From Baylisascaris procyonis (Eukaryota; Nematoda; Chromadorea; Rhabditida; Ascarididae): 64,000 nucleotides of DNA. Positions 48,101 through 58,399 of the stretch are shown one piece after another (the stretch's first letter is position 1; every line of letters starts with the position of its first letter). The notes under the pieces are model-generated. The model was given only the letters and a program-made list of their open reading frames with translations, was not told the DNA's origin and ran no database searches. The position numbers and the translations under genes were made by a program. The stretch covers positions 1,402,501 to 1,466,500 of the forward strand of contig JAZARR010000033.1 of the NCBI GenBank assembly GCA_037389465.1, written 5' to 3'.

Positions 48101-50682
48101 CGGATAATGCACCGAGGAGAAAAGGGTCTTTACAAGTTGATCAGGGATACTGAGATGTGCGGCAAACGCCTCGATGAAGTTGTAGTAGGCGATTGATGGA
48201 TGGCCGCATTCAATCATCGATAAGAAGCGCCTGTATAACGGCTGTAACGAGTACCCACCACAAAACACCATAGAACGCATCCACGAAAACACCGCGTCAT
48301 GTATAAACGGGTCTATTTGCATCACATTGCCCGCAATCTCTAGCCATTCCTCAACGCCAACCCATAAAGCTGAATGAAGATAGAAATTACGCAATTTCAC
48401 GTTCTATTTAATTAAGCCTGATAATATGCGACTCGCTATTGGTGAAACATCTTCTAAGCTAAACATGCCGCTACAATTCACTATCATAAAAAACACATTA
48501 ATTAGGATGTACCCCACTTTTGCGACGATAGAAACGCAAAGGCCAGATTTGAAGGCCATCTAATTATCTGAAAAGTTAAAAGCTTACTTTACTTTTTCAA
48601 TCATACCTTTGAAAAGAGATTTTTCACATTCAATTCTTTTTTCTAAATAATTTTATTTGCACTGCAAATAACAAAATTGTGTATTTCAGTTCTCAACGGT
48701 AACAAATCCAAAGATAGAAATAGATGCAGTAAAGAAAACATTTAAAAGAGGCACAATAAGCATAAATACCCGAAGGCGCAAAAGATATCATATAACGTCT
48801 ATTTATGGGGATGGCAGTTAAAGTGATTCGTTGAGTTGGCAGCAGTTCGTTCAGCAGCTCTTCTCTCAAATATAAGCAAAATAAAATTGAAATTCTCTAA
48901 GAATTGTTTGATCATAGTCACCTACCAGTATGATTGTAATGAAGCATCCTCGAATGAACCTCAAAAGTGAGTCCAATAAGTCGAATATGAAGAGGTCGTT
49001 TACCCACCTTCATTTGAAAGATACTCGAACCGGAACCCACTGTAAACACAACGGGAAGATCCTCACGCGCAGCATAAAGTAACCGTAGCAATTGCAGTTC
49101 ACTTTGATCGGTTATACTCGCCGCAACAATGTCACATGCAAGTCTACAAAATATAACACTCCTCACTGACTTGCTAAATATGTACTTCCTAAAAATAGAG
49201 AGGGCATATAAAATCCACATTTCATACTAAGGGATGCATTATTGTGTGGGCTGTTAGGTTTTACCAACATTTCGCCATTTGCCCACAGTGGGTAATGAAT
49301 TAGTTAACGAGGAAGACCTCCAGCTTCGACTAGTCCTCACTGTGGAAAGAGGCTGTAAGGGGTGCGCTACTACTCGATGGCAAAACAGCCTCAAGTTAGA
49401 TCGGGATCCGCAAAATAACATTAAATGAACCTTACTGGCTTCAGCGAAGCACAACGAGACGCACCGATATGGCCAACCTTGATTTAGATCAACTAGACAA
49501 AAAGAATCGAGAAAAGAGAACAGACTGAGAGTCGATATAAGAAGCCTTGATTTAGTTCAAATCAGGCAAAGATAAAATTTTAAACTAGCACACAGATCAT
49601 GAAAAAAACACCTGGTAATCGTGGTATCATGATGCAGTGCTGCGAAGTTGAGAACACATGGCACAAGGCTGCTAAGTGTTTTCGTGTTGCATTTCCGCAA
49701 CGAGGGTATGCGATAAAGGAGAGCACGTAAAAAATGCAGTAGTGAAGCAGTCAATTCGTGCTTCTTTGCGATCGTTAAAGCCCTCTGAAAAGTTTAACGA
49801 TTCATTGCTGCAGTCGAATTAAACCATCAAATCACCAGAAAGTAGTGTTGCTCTGCATGAATACTGCCTGAGATGACAAATCACCACAAACAACATTTCA
49901 GAAGATGAGTGATTCTCTGCATGTTGATACCCCTTTGCAGTGTTCCTGATCGCATTTACGCAACAATTTCAAGTGTACCATTTTGCGAGTGGACGGGACA
50001 TTCGAAAAAAAAAACACCTTGGTGAATTCGCACTGTGTTTCGCAATTTCTTAGGGATATCTGAGTGTGCCACTTTTCAATGCGTCACTCTCATATAATTC
50101 TCTAATATGCTCAAATGGCCTATATATCACCTATTCAGCGTGAAGTGATTAAGAACAATCCACTGGATGCTACGCAAAATACCACACCTTTGAAGCATTT
50201 GCCCTTGCTTAAACAAACCTCATTTTTCAGAATCCTCGCACATTCTCCTCCTGTAATCTCAGATAACACAACATGCAATATACTGAGCTCCTCTACCGCT
50301 AATCGCACCTCTTCCTTAATTTTATTTAGCCTTCGTAACTTTTAATGAATTTATTAATTATTGAACTTTGCCTGGTATGAAACTGCGTAAGGTTTACTCT
50401 TTTTGAAACTGAAGTACTGCGGCTAACTCGCGGAAAAGTCGGCATTCTCTCATCGAATATTATGACATCACTCACCTGGATATGTGGCTCTATCGATTTT
50501 AGTTTGTCACCGCACGATTCGTATATTATTTTGGCTAGACCAACCCATGCCTTATCATACTCGTCGGTTTTGATGTTCTTATTCTGCGTCCACTTATAGA
50601 AGTAATCAATGCTTGCTGTCAGCTCTTGCAACGACATCTCACCGCTCAATACTGAGAGCTTTTTTCCCAATGCGGTGCTCAT
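45105..50682 (-). CDS. 570-aa helical protein with acidic tail, possibly PELP1/Rix1-like (6 exons)
   Basis: Exons in transcript order are 50476-50682, 49612-49784, 49004-49143, 48089-48369, 47058-47249 and 45105-45824. Phases agree throughout and give 571 codons. Residues 1-331 are predicted by eye as helical and leucine-rich, like HEAT-type repeats (LLHFLRALLYRIPSLRK; VALWVGVEEWLEIAGNV at 173-189). The last exon encodes a polar, Ser/Thr-rich, acidic region with a SUMO-interaction-like VVLISDDE (523-530), a basic PPKRSK nuclear-signal-like patch, and the end VDDILAIFES. PELP1/Rix1, a scaffold of 60S pre-ribosome maturation with TEX10 and WDR18, has this layout: helical N-terminal domain, acidic tail with a SUMO-interaction motif, and a terminal 'LADF'-like motif. 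The match is architectural and from memory, so the name is tentative. The third-exon donor was chosen as GTAAAC (49003) over GTGGGT for phase. A 96-nt in-frame intron inside the last exon (donor GTAAGG at 45764) is possible. Confidence 0.75.
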
Positions 50683-50700
50683 CTTTGCATCAAACTATAA

Positions 50701-50707
50701 CTGCAAT
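50701..50707 (-). promoter_or_regulatory. Candidate spliced-leader acceptor of the PELP1-like gene
   Basis: On the minus strand ATTGCAG ends 18 nt before the ATG at 50682. This is the usual position for a nematode trans-splice site. No experimental evidence is available from the sequence. Confidence 0.4.
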
Positions 50708-51077
50708 ATTGGCTGTGAATGCCCGTATACTTCAGTGAAAGTATTTCAAGTAGAACATGTAGAAAAATGTTTCGACATGAAGTGGAAATAAAAAACAAGA
50801 GTCATTTCAAACGCTTACTAATGACTCCACCATTTCACTATTAGATCTTTTACTTTACGTTTACGACGAAGAGTATGCGCAACCACAATAATAACTCTAA
50901 ACGAGCTTTCCATACTTTGTGCCTAAATTATGTCGGCCGCAACCGAAATAACTTTTTAAAGGAATCAACAGAAAATTTCTTTCCGTTTGCTGCCACAACA
51001 CCGCGCTGACATAGACATGCACGACACTATCTGCCATAGATGCAGTGCATAAAGCCTCAAGACATATGGACCTACAT
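50708..51077. other. Intergenic, upstream of the PELP1-like gene
   Basis: No gene seen. Together with the minisatellite it makes up the 1.9-kb gap between NDUFB7 and the PELP1-like gene. Confidence 0.5.
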
Positions 51078-52193
51078 CGAAAGCAATCTACTTACCCACA
51101 AAAGCAGAACACCGAAAGCAATCTACCTGCCCACAAAAGCAGAACACCGAAAGCAATCTACCTGCCCACAAAAGCAGAACACCGAAAGCAATCTACCTGC
51201 CCACAAAAGCAGAACACCGAAAGCAATCTACCTGCCCACAAAAGCAGAACACCGAAAGCAATCTACCTGCCCACAAAAGCAGAACACCGAAAGCAATCTA
51301 CCTGCCCACAAAAGCAGAACACCGAAAGCAATCTACCTGCCCACAAAAGCAGAACACCGAAAGCAATCTACCTGCCCACAAAAGCAGAACACCGAAAGCA
51401 ATCTACCTGCCCACAAAAGCAGAACACCGAAAGCAATCTACCTGCCCACAAAAGCAGAACACCGAAAGCAATCTACCTGCCCACAAAAGCAGAACACCGA
51501 AAGCAATCTACCTGCCCACAAAAGCAGAACACCGAAAGCAATCTACCTGCCCACAAAAGCAGAACACCGAAAGCAATCTACCTGCCCACAAAAGCAGAAC
51601 ACCGAAAGCAATCTACCTGCCCACAAAAGCAGAACACCGAAAGCAATCTACCTGCCCACAAAAGCAGAACACCGAAAGCAATCTACCTGCCCACAAAAGC
51701 AGAACACCGAAAGCAATCTACCTGCCCACAAAAGCAGAACACCGAAAGCAATCTACCTGCCCACAAAAGCAGAACACCGAAAGCAATCTACCTGCCCACA
51801 AAAGCAGAACACCGAAAGCAATCTACCTGCCCACAAAAGCAGAACACCGAAAGCAATCTACCTGCCCACAAAAGCAGAACACCGAAAGCAATCTACCTGC
51901 CCACAAAAGCAGAACACCGAAAGCAATCTACCTGCCCACAAAAGCAGAACACCGAAAGCAATCTACCTGCCCACAAAAGCAGAACACCGAAAGCAATCTA
52001 CCTGCCCACAAAAGCAGAACACCGAAAGCAATCTACCTGCCCACAAAAGCAGAACACCGAAAGCAATCTACCTGCCCACAAAAGCAGAACACCGAAAGCA
52101 ATCTACCTGCCCACAAAAGCAGAACACCGAAAGCAATCTACCTGCCCACAAAAGCAGAACACCGAAAGCAATCTACCTACCCATAAAAGCAGA
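51078..52193. repeat. 35-bp minisatellite, about 32 near-identical tandem units
   Basis: The unit is 35 bp long and contains AAAGCAATCTACCTGCCCAC followed by AAAAGCAGAACACCG. The phase of the printed lines returns after exactly 420 bases, which confirms a 35-bp period (12 units). The core units look identical. The first unit has CTTACCC and the last CTACCCAT in place of CTGCCCAC, as expected when edge units escape homogenisation. Because 35 is not a multiple of three and the unit has no forward stop, all three plus frames stay open and each reads the same 35-residue cycle in a different rotation. The long open frames of 405 and 383 codons are therefore by-products and not evidence of a gene. 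There are no variable spacers, so it is not a CRISPR array. Confidence 0.95.
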
Positions 52194-52527
52194 TGAAATG
52201 CGAACAACGAACGCGGTACGCGCTACAGTGCAGCACTCTTCCAAATCGTATATGTAATTAAATATACTGCGAAAATCCGCCCCCATAATGAAACTCATAA
52301 ATGACAGATGCGACCTCTGGTTCTGAGTGCATGTTACATAAGATGAGCCCAAATACCCCCATCCTTGTCGGTACATAAAAGCAGACCTTGCAAGTATCCT
52401 GGTGCATACTCTTCTGTGGTACAGCTGAGAATGCACACATGTGTTTTGACCAATTTTGACGTATATGTACACGGAATTTCGATTTCACGATATCAGCAAT
52501 AAGAGAACCAATGAGAAGCGAATTGTT
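52194..52527. other. Intergenic, downstream of NDUFB7
   Basis: Short frames on both strands, without recognisable domains. The first bases after the minisatellite are unique sequence. I see nothing else in it. Confidence 0.5.
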
Positions 52528-52533
52528 TTATTA
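52528..52533 (-). promoter_or_regulatory. Candidate polyadenylation signal of NDUFB7
   Basis: AATAAA on the minus strand (TTTATT on the plus strand) lies about 57 nt after the NDUFB7 stop codon, a normal distance for a short nematode 3' UTR. Confidence 0.55.
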
Positions 52534-52589
52534 GAAAATGATCGACGGCTATCTACAAACGAGACAAAAATATTTGAACATCTCTGATC

Positions 52590-54430
52590 CTATGTCCGTT
52601 GGCTCTTCCTGGCCGCCCTCTTCAGAAGGCGACGTTCACGCTCGAATTCCTTTATACGCATCAAGTAATCCTCGTACTCACACCTGTCCCACGCATGACG
52701 CTCCCCATCGCACATATGACCTGCGAATGGAGCGCTGGCCTGCTGAAAATAGCCAGCCACTCAGCACAACACTTAATTAACTTCCACATCGATCTAGTAC
52801 ACTCAAAACATTGCATCTTACTGCTAATTCACTTTTCGTTGGGAAGTATATACCACATTTGCATAAGGCAACATTCCTAACATGCCGAAACTTTTAGCCA
52901 GTCTACTTCATCATACAAGCAGCACCATTATATTACTACAGAATATTTTTGCCTCTCTCAGCAAAACTGCTCCTCATAATAAAATACCAACCTTATGGCA
53001 GACAATCGAACCAATATCCTTGGACAGTTTCGTCTGGAAGGTAAGATCCGGATCATGCAGAACTAACGTTGGTAAAAACCGAAGAAATTTCGATTTGATG
53101 ATACCCACATCACCCGATAGTGGTAGTCAAGGCAATTAAGCAGCAAGTGGGGCAACATATACGACAGCCGGCTTTACATTCAACAAGCACATGCGCTTTA
53201 AGTGAACCCACAAATAATAGAAGACAAGAGCCGTTAAATAAAAGTGCCAACTCTTAAGCAACTAAGCACGCAATAAAAAGTTATCGCTAAGCAGAAAATG
53301 CAATCTTTCCGATTCCACAGCTAGAATGTCTGCCTTGAAATGTTCATCCTTCATTTTGTTTATTAAAAATAGAGTCTTGCATTTAGAAGTTGTTCCATTT
53401 CTACTCAATACCTTCCCTTATCCTTTCTCTAAGAAAAAAAACCTCCGTTACTTCCACTTCTTTGATATCAAATAGAAAAAAAAACGATCTTTGAAAAAGG
53501 AAACATGACTTCAAAGGATAAAAAGCTACTAAGAGAAATGGCATGCGAACATTTGGAGAATTATATAAGAAAAAAAAAAGCAGCCAAAGAAAATAACAAT
53601 AAACGTAAAAATAAAATTTTTAAAATTCATCTCCATCGACTGCTTCGATAACGGTTTTTATGTTAGAAAAACACAAAACAAACGCTATAAAAAATATTTC
53701 TTGACGAACTTGATTTAGATAAGCGATAAAAGTTGACGAGAATGAATGTTTTCTTCGATGGAGGTCACATATTTGTGATACTTAGGAAGACATCACTTAA
53801 ATATAATATAAAAATTCTTAATGCACTCCTTTTATTCAAAAATTACTTCGAAACAACGACATTTTTATTTTTAAGGAAGGAACTGCTAAATCCAATATGC
53901 TAATTCAGCATGGAAAAAGCTTGGAGAAATTGCACATAAAGCAGAATCCCTCCTCCGTTCAAAATAGGCCAATTTAAAACTGGGACTGCTACCTGTTAAT
54001 TAATAAAGCTGACGCGAAATCCATACTCATTATACTTTCGTCTACTGCGAAAACGTTGGCAACTTAAATAAGTGAACGATAATTCACTTGTATTCAAAAT
54101 AAATACAACAATTATTGGCGATACAACACGCTATTGGCTGTTAGAAGAACTAGATTGCAAGTTAAGTCTCAAAGATTTTATCGGAGAAAATGAATGATCA
54201 GATGAATGAGCAACCTGGCATTTGAGAAGTGGGATTAGCAAATGTGCACAATAATCCCTCTGACCAGGTTTCAGATTCCATTGTTCCATTTCCTCCCATG
54301 TAGCAATCATTTTGCGCGGTTTTCTTCCATTTGGAAAACCGTAAAGCGGATCGAATGTTGGCGGTCGATCGGTTCGTGGGGCGATATCGGGCTCCATACC
54401 TTCCAACGAAACCGACAACTTCGTCCCCAT
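52590..54430 (-). CDS. NDUFB7: NDUFB7, complex I subunit B18 (2 exons, complete)
   Basis: This accessory subunit of NADH:ubiquinone oxidoreductase lies on the intermembrane-space face of the inner mitochondrial membrane. Exon 1 is 54215-54430 and exon 2 is 52590-52742. The phase-0 junction (CCAG|GTTGCT ... TTTTCAG|CAGG) gives 122 aa, close to the usual 115-137. The twin CX9C motifs of the CHCH fold are both present: Cys61/Cys71 ([11 protein letters not shown]) and Cys83/Cys93 ([11 protein letters not shown]). These form two disulfides after Mia40-dependent import. Gly2 is kept, and the human protein is N-myristoylated there. [18 protein letters not shown] and the basic end [11 protein letters not shown] match the family. 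The start is the only ATG before PPTFDP that gives an MG start. No defect seen. The intron is 1,472 bp. Confidence 0.95.
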
Positions 54431-54442
54431 GATTCGCTCCTA

Positions 54443-54450
54443 CTGCAATT
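54443..54450 (-). promoter_or_regulatory. Candidate spliced-leader acceptor of NDUFB7
   Basis: AATTGCAG on the minus strand ends 12 nt before the ATG at 54430, the spacing expected for trans-splicing in nematodes. Confidence 0.45.
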
Positions 54451-55158
54451 AACTCTAATCACATTTTTTTCTCGCTTTTCTAAGATTTGCACAGAATAGC
54501 GAACAAAATGTTTCTTATTTAGCAAAGCATTCCAAAATTTGTTGACAATAGATGAAGAGGGCATTTCAATAATGTTCAGTTTATTTGTGCTGCAAATTGC
54601 GGAGTCAATACACCGAATTTTGCGATGACAAAACGATTAGAAAAGAACACCTTTAGAGTAAGTGCGTACGACATATTTGCATTAAGAAACACCACAAAAC
54701 ATTTAACTACTCAAGAAATATTAGAAGAAGTAACGATTTCCTCAAAGGTTGTATATTACATCAACATTTACTTTGATCACCTATAATGTCAACTCTCTCT
54801 TTATTTAAAGAAGTTTCATTTATTAGAGAGCATTATCACTGCCGATAACAACTTAAAAATAAAGAAGTACCATCGCCACTCCCTTCAAATATTCGTTGTG
54901 GAATGAGACATCCCACTGAAATGCACTCAACCGAATGTACATTTCGATGATGTGCTGCTCTTTCTTTGTATGCTAATGGAATTCAGCTAACAGCACGATT
55001 TCAATCCGAGCAAAGTGCGTATTTTGTTGAGTTCAGATATTCGTTGTGGGTTTTCATTTAGAATTTGCAGCTAAAATGCCATTATTTGTCAATGATATCT
55101 AATAATATGAAGGGGCATATTAAAGAAGGTCAATCTCGATCTTCTGGAATAAGGTTCA
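54451..55158. other. Intergenic, no supported gene
   Basis: AT-rich sequence with scattered short frames. It probably contains the NDUFB7 promoter, but I see no specific signal. Confidence 0.5.
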
Positions 55159-55826
55159 AGAAGAGTTACAACTAGATTCACTTAGTGCATTAGAAGTAGC
55201 AATCGTGAAGGTAGCACAGCATGAACTCAGAAAGCTAGTAATAATGATCGACCTTTGACCCGACGTGATCAGATTGCAAATGGATGCTTTCGATGGAGCC
55301 ACTCTCCTATATATTCAATTTTAATTTTACTTTCGTTCTCGATGCAAAAAGAACCTTTCAGACTTCACAGTATCGAAAAATGCTACTTTATTCACTTAGA
55401 AGTCGAAGGTTGAACATTGGATCACTTCCAAGAGCCCTATATAAATATCCTGATAGCACTTTCACAGATATATTGGTCATCGCATTTCAGCGGCACTCGT
55501 GAGAGCAGCTTAGAATAATCCATACCATAGTTTAGATGCAACATTAACAACAAACTTTAATGACTTCCTCGATGAAAGAGTCATATCTGGTTGATACGTT
55601 TGACCTCATTAAAAATTACAGAAAATTTACACGTGAATTAGCAGGAAATACGTCAATCATTAAGTTTATTCGGTTCGTATACGACTCACATCAAGCATCC
55701 AGCTGCAGTCTCATCACGTCGGGTCAAAGGTCGATCGTCTATTAGTAGCTTTCTGAGTTCGTGGCATACTACCTTCATGATTGCTATTTCCAATGCACTA
55801 AGTGAATCTAGTTCTAACTCTTCTCG
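55159..55826. repeat. Long inverted repeat (two arms of about 130 bp, 400-bp spacer)
   Basis: The sequence at 55159-55289 recurs as an imperfect reverse complement at 55690-55826, with roughly 85% identity by eye. Shared blocks include CTAGATTCACTTAGTGCATT, GAACTCAGAAAGCTA and ATCGACCTTTGACCCGACGT. The right arm, read on the minus strand, is an open frame beginning EELELDSLSALEIAIMKVV and ending in LTRRDETAAGC. The left arm has the same frame broken by a one-base indel. Thus the arms are two opposite copies of a short element, or the ends of an inverted-repeat transposon whose interior I do not recognise. Confidence 0.8.
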
Positions 55827-56560
55827 AAAGCTAAATCATTTAAAATTTTTGAAAAGTAAATCAACATCGCTAACGTCAGAACTAGTCGGTTTCGTATTTC
55901 GTACAAGAGAATGACCATTATGCACCCGTCCCTCCCTCCACCCCTCTTCCCTTATTCTCGTCTTCATGTATTCCCACTTAACCTGCTGTCCTTGTGAATA
56001 TACACAGTCTCAATATCGAATATTATGACATGTTGCTCACTGTGATTTTGTTTGGTTTTCCTCTTTATTTTCCCATATTCTCCCCATCTGGGGGTATATT
56101 CGTCCCTGCGCCTTATGCCGTGTATATGTTCGTAGGTCTGCATATAAACTCAGCTGCAACTATTCCAGCAGTTTTCAATTCGAATATCTCTCCTCATGTA
56201 ATATATCTTCACTGTGCTCTTCAGTGGTACTCAAGTTACACATGACCCTAGATATAAGCGATCTTTTTTTGAGATTTACAGAGAGAAGCCTCCGATTCAA
56301 ATTTATGTGTGCAAAGCACGTTACACTAATGTGCCCCATGCAGTCATTTATTTAACAGTTCGACCGTATAATGCCTACGCATTCTGTGCCCTCTTATTGA
56401 TACATATCGGCGCATATGACCTCTCGAAATACGACGATGTAGCCCATGTATAAGACAAAAGAGTAAATTAGTGGACGCTACTTTTTTTTAGATAACTTCA
56501 GCTTCACTTATACGTCAATGTTTCAAAGTGCATTGAATCCTACAACGAGTATTCGAGAGT
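55827..56560. other. No supported gene
   Basis: Short frames at 55994-56453 are hydrophobic by composition but have no recognisable motifs. At 56560-56598 a 20-bp unit (ATTGAAATATGTAATTCGC) is duplicated in tandem. Confidence 0.45.
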
Positions 56561-56860
56561 ATTGAAATATGTAATTCGCATTGAAATATGTAATCCAAGG
56601 GATATGCTGGATGGCTTCATGTGGATTGTTGATTTCATTGTCAGCTTGTGTTTGTGTGAATGTTCATGGGTATGTGGGTGTGAATCATGCGTGTTTCTTT
56701 TAATGTTCCCCTCATGGTGACATGGAGCTGTGGTCCGCAGACGGCTGAACGGGTGGAGGGAGGGGGGGAGGCTCATCCGACGGTTGCAACTTCAGGTCGT
56801 TCTTTTCAGTGCGCTAAATGCAAACAGAACCACCCAACCTGTTCCGTCGTTCCAACAAAA

Positions 56861-56916
56861 GATGCCTATAAAATACATCTACACAGCAATAAGCCGAATG
56901 CTTGCAAACCACAGCC
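56861..56916 (+). repeat. Short dispersed repeat, copy 1
   Basis: GATGCCTATAAAATACATCT and the following bases up to CTTGCAAACCACAGCC match, at about three quarters identity, a second copy in opposite orientation at 57915-57967. Both look like copies of one short interspersed repeat. Confidence 0.6.
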
Positions 56917-56946
56917 AAATGGTTTTCAATTTTTAGCTGAATCATG

Positions 56947-57230
56947 CTACACGCTTTGCAAAGAAATCCCGTTGAATTCCTGGCGGAGGAAGTATTCGGC
57001 AGGCATCATCACAGATGTGTTTTCAGTGTATTGATCCTGAAAGATGCGACAGTTTTGAAGTTTTGTAAATTAAAAGATGGTAAAACCGACAGGAGTAATG
57101 CACAGTGCATTGACAACAACTCCTGATTAGCGTGATGATATCTGTTGAATACTTGATCCGGCTGGAATTCAGTGCTACCAGATATCTTCTGAGCACGAAC
57201 TTCAGAGGGGAATTTAAATTCAGCTCGCAT
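56947..57230 (-). CDS. Tentative two-exon small protein, unrecognised
   Basis: On the minus strand an acceptor-like CTTCTTCAG lies about 20 nt before the ATG at 57230. The first exon (57153-57230) would encode MRAEFKFPSEVRAQKISGST plus six residues. A phase-0 junction to 57036, after ATCTTTCAG, would add VMMPAEYFLRQEF and reach a stop at 56947, giving 55 aa in total. The donor (CAA|GTATTC) is weak, and a longer reading of the first exon without splicing is also open. I do not recognise the product; it may not be a gene. Confidence 0.15.
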
Positions 57231-57844
57231 TTTCCGGGTTTGAGGTCTCTGAAGAAGTCGACGTGTACAATATGATATTTCACACAGTTAATAAGATAGT
57301 CGTTAAGCATCTTTTAAGACGGTCATATTGAATGTTCTTTTCTTGAACTAGCTTTTACGCTGCAGTGTTATAACGGTTGGCGATTTACTGTGAATATTTT
57401 AGCTTGGCGATGTTCCAGAGCAAATGGTGTTGGGAAAATGTAAGAGAGTTGTTGAGCGTTGAGGCAGTGTGTTGAGATTTTCACTTCATCTTTTAATTAA
57501 TTTTGAGAGAAGGAAGTGATGGGAATATTTGAGATGCCCGGTCAGTCTTCATTATGCAAAAACATTCCAAACTCGATTTTTTTGGAGGGGGGGGGAGGAA
57601 TTTTAGAGTAAACTGTGTTGTTCGCTTTATCAACCTCTGAATTGTTTATAACGCCAGCAATCCAGTTTACTACATACCATAATGCGCCTGAGAAACAACA
57701 GAGTACACCGTTGTATATAACTTCATTGTTTAGAAAGGGCTTCCCGCCATGCAAAATGATGAGTCATGCCCTTGCGGGAGCGGGGAGGTTTTCGCCCATG
57801 CGAGAGCCCACACGGGAGGGGGATGGGGTGGACTCCGACCATTA

Positions 57845-57846
<2 letters not shown>

Positions 57847-57894
<48 letters not shown>
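57847..57894. repeat. (AT)24 microsatellite
   Basis: Twenty-four AT dinucleotides run from 57847 to 57894. The tract lies directly beside copy 2 of the short dispersed repeat, which suggests that it belongs to that element. Confidence 0.95.
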
Positions 57895-57902
<8 letters not shown>

Positions 57903-57914
57903 GAAATCCAGCCC

Positions 57915-57967
57915 GCTGTGATCTGCAAGCACCCTTTATTGTTATGTTGATGTACTTTGTAGGCATC
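57915..57967 (-). repeat. Short dispersed repeat, copy 2 (inverted relative to copy 1)
   Basis: Read on the minus strand it begins GATGCCTACAAAGTACATCA and ends GCTTGCAGATCACAGC, parallel to the copy at 56861-56916. The (AT)24 tract follows 20 bp further on. Confidence 0.6.
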
Positions 57968-58081
57968 CTTCATAGCTGTAAGGGTTTTTTGTTTTTTCAC
58001 TTTTATCTTATATTTGAACGTACTTTCAGGGACGACAGGTGGAGGAGAATAGCCAGTATGGTATTTTGTAATCTTACGTTG

Positions 58082-58364
58082 TGAACAAATCGTGTCGATA
58101 ACCTCCAAAGGATAACGACACCGTCAACTTGCCAAAAGCAGATGGCTCGACAGAGCCTGATGTTGTGAAGTCTGCTGGACGGGGCGTTCCGATGGTGCAT
58201 TCGGGTGCAGCTGCAACTGAATGAGGTTGGTAAGTTGGAGGGAACTGTGATTTTTTTCCGATTTCACCAATCGCTTCATAAACTTGCATATTTACTGAGG
58301 CATAGCTCTCTGAAGTCGACACTCGTTCACATAATCGAATTATTCTTCTTTTCACTGAGTCCAC
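58082..58364 (-). CDS. Tentative exon, unrecognised protein
   Basis: A minus-strand open frame contains VKRRIIRLCERVSTSESYAS, KKSQFPPTYQPHSVAAA and EPSAFGKLTVSLSFGGY, and ends at a good donor (ACAAC|GTAAGA) just before an in-frame stop. Composition is protein-like and polar. There is no ATG near the left of the frame; an acceptor-like GGACTCAG at about 58353 could begin it. I found no partner exon with a clear junction, so it may be an orphan exon of a degraded gene or chance. Confidence 0.2.
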
Positions 58365-58399
58365 AAAAGTTTTTGATGGGGAACGATGTGCGGTAATGA

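Noticed and set aside
51078..52193. CRISPR array
   Set aside because: The 35-bp units are directly adjacent with no unique spacers, and the genome is eukaryotic.
51040..52257. Open frames of 405 and 383 codons as a repetitive secreted or structural protein
   Set aside because: They result from a 35-bp tandem repeat without forward stops. The same repeat is open in every plus frame, there is no signal peptide or unique domain, and the flanking residues are not protein-like.
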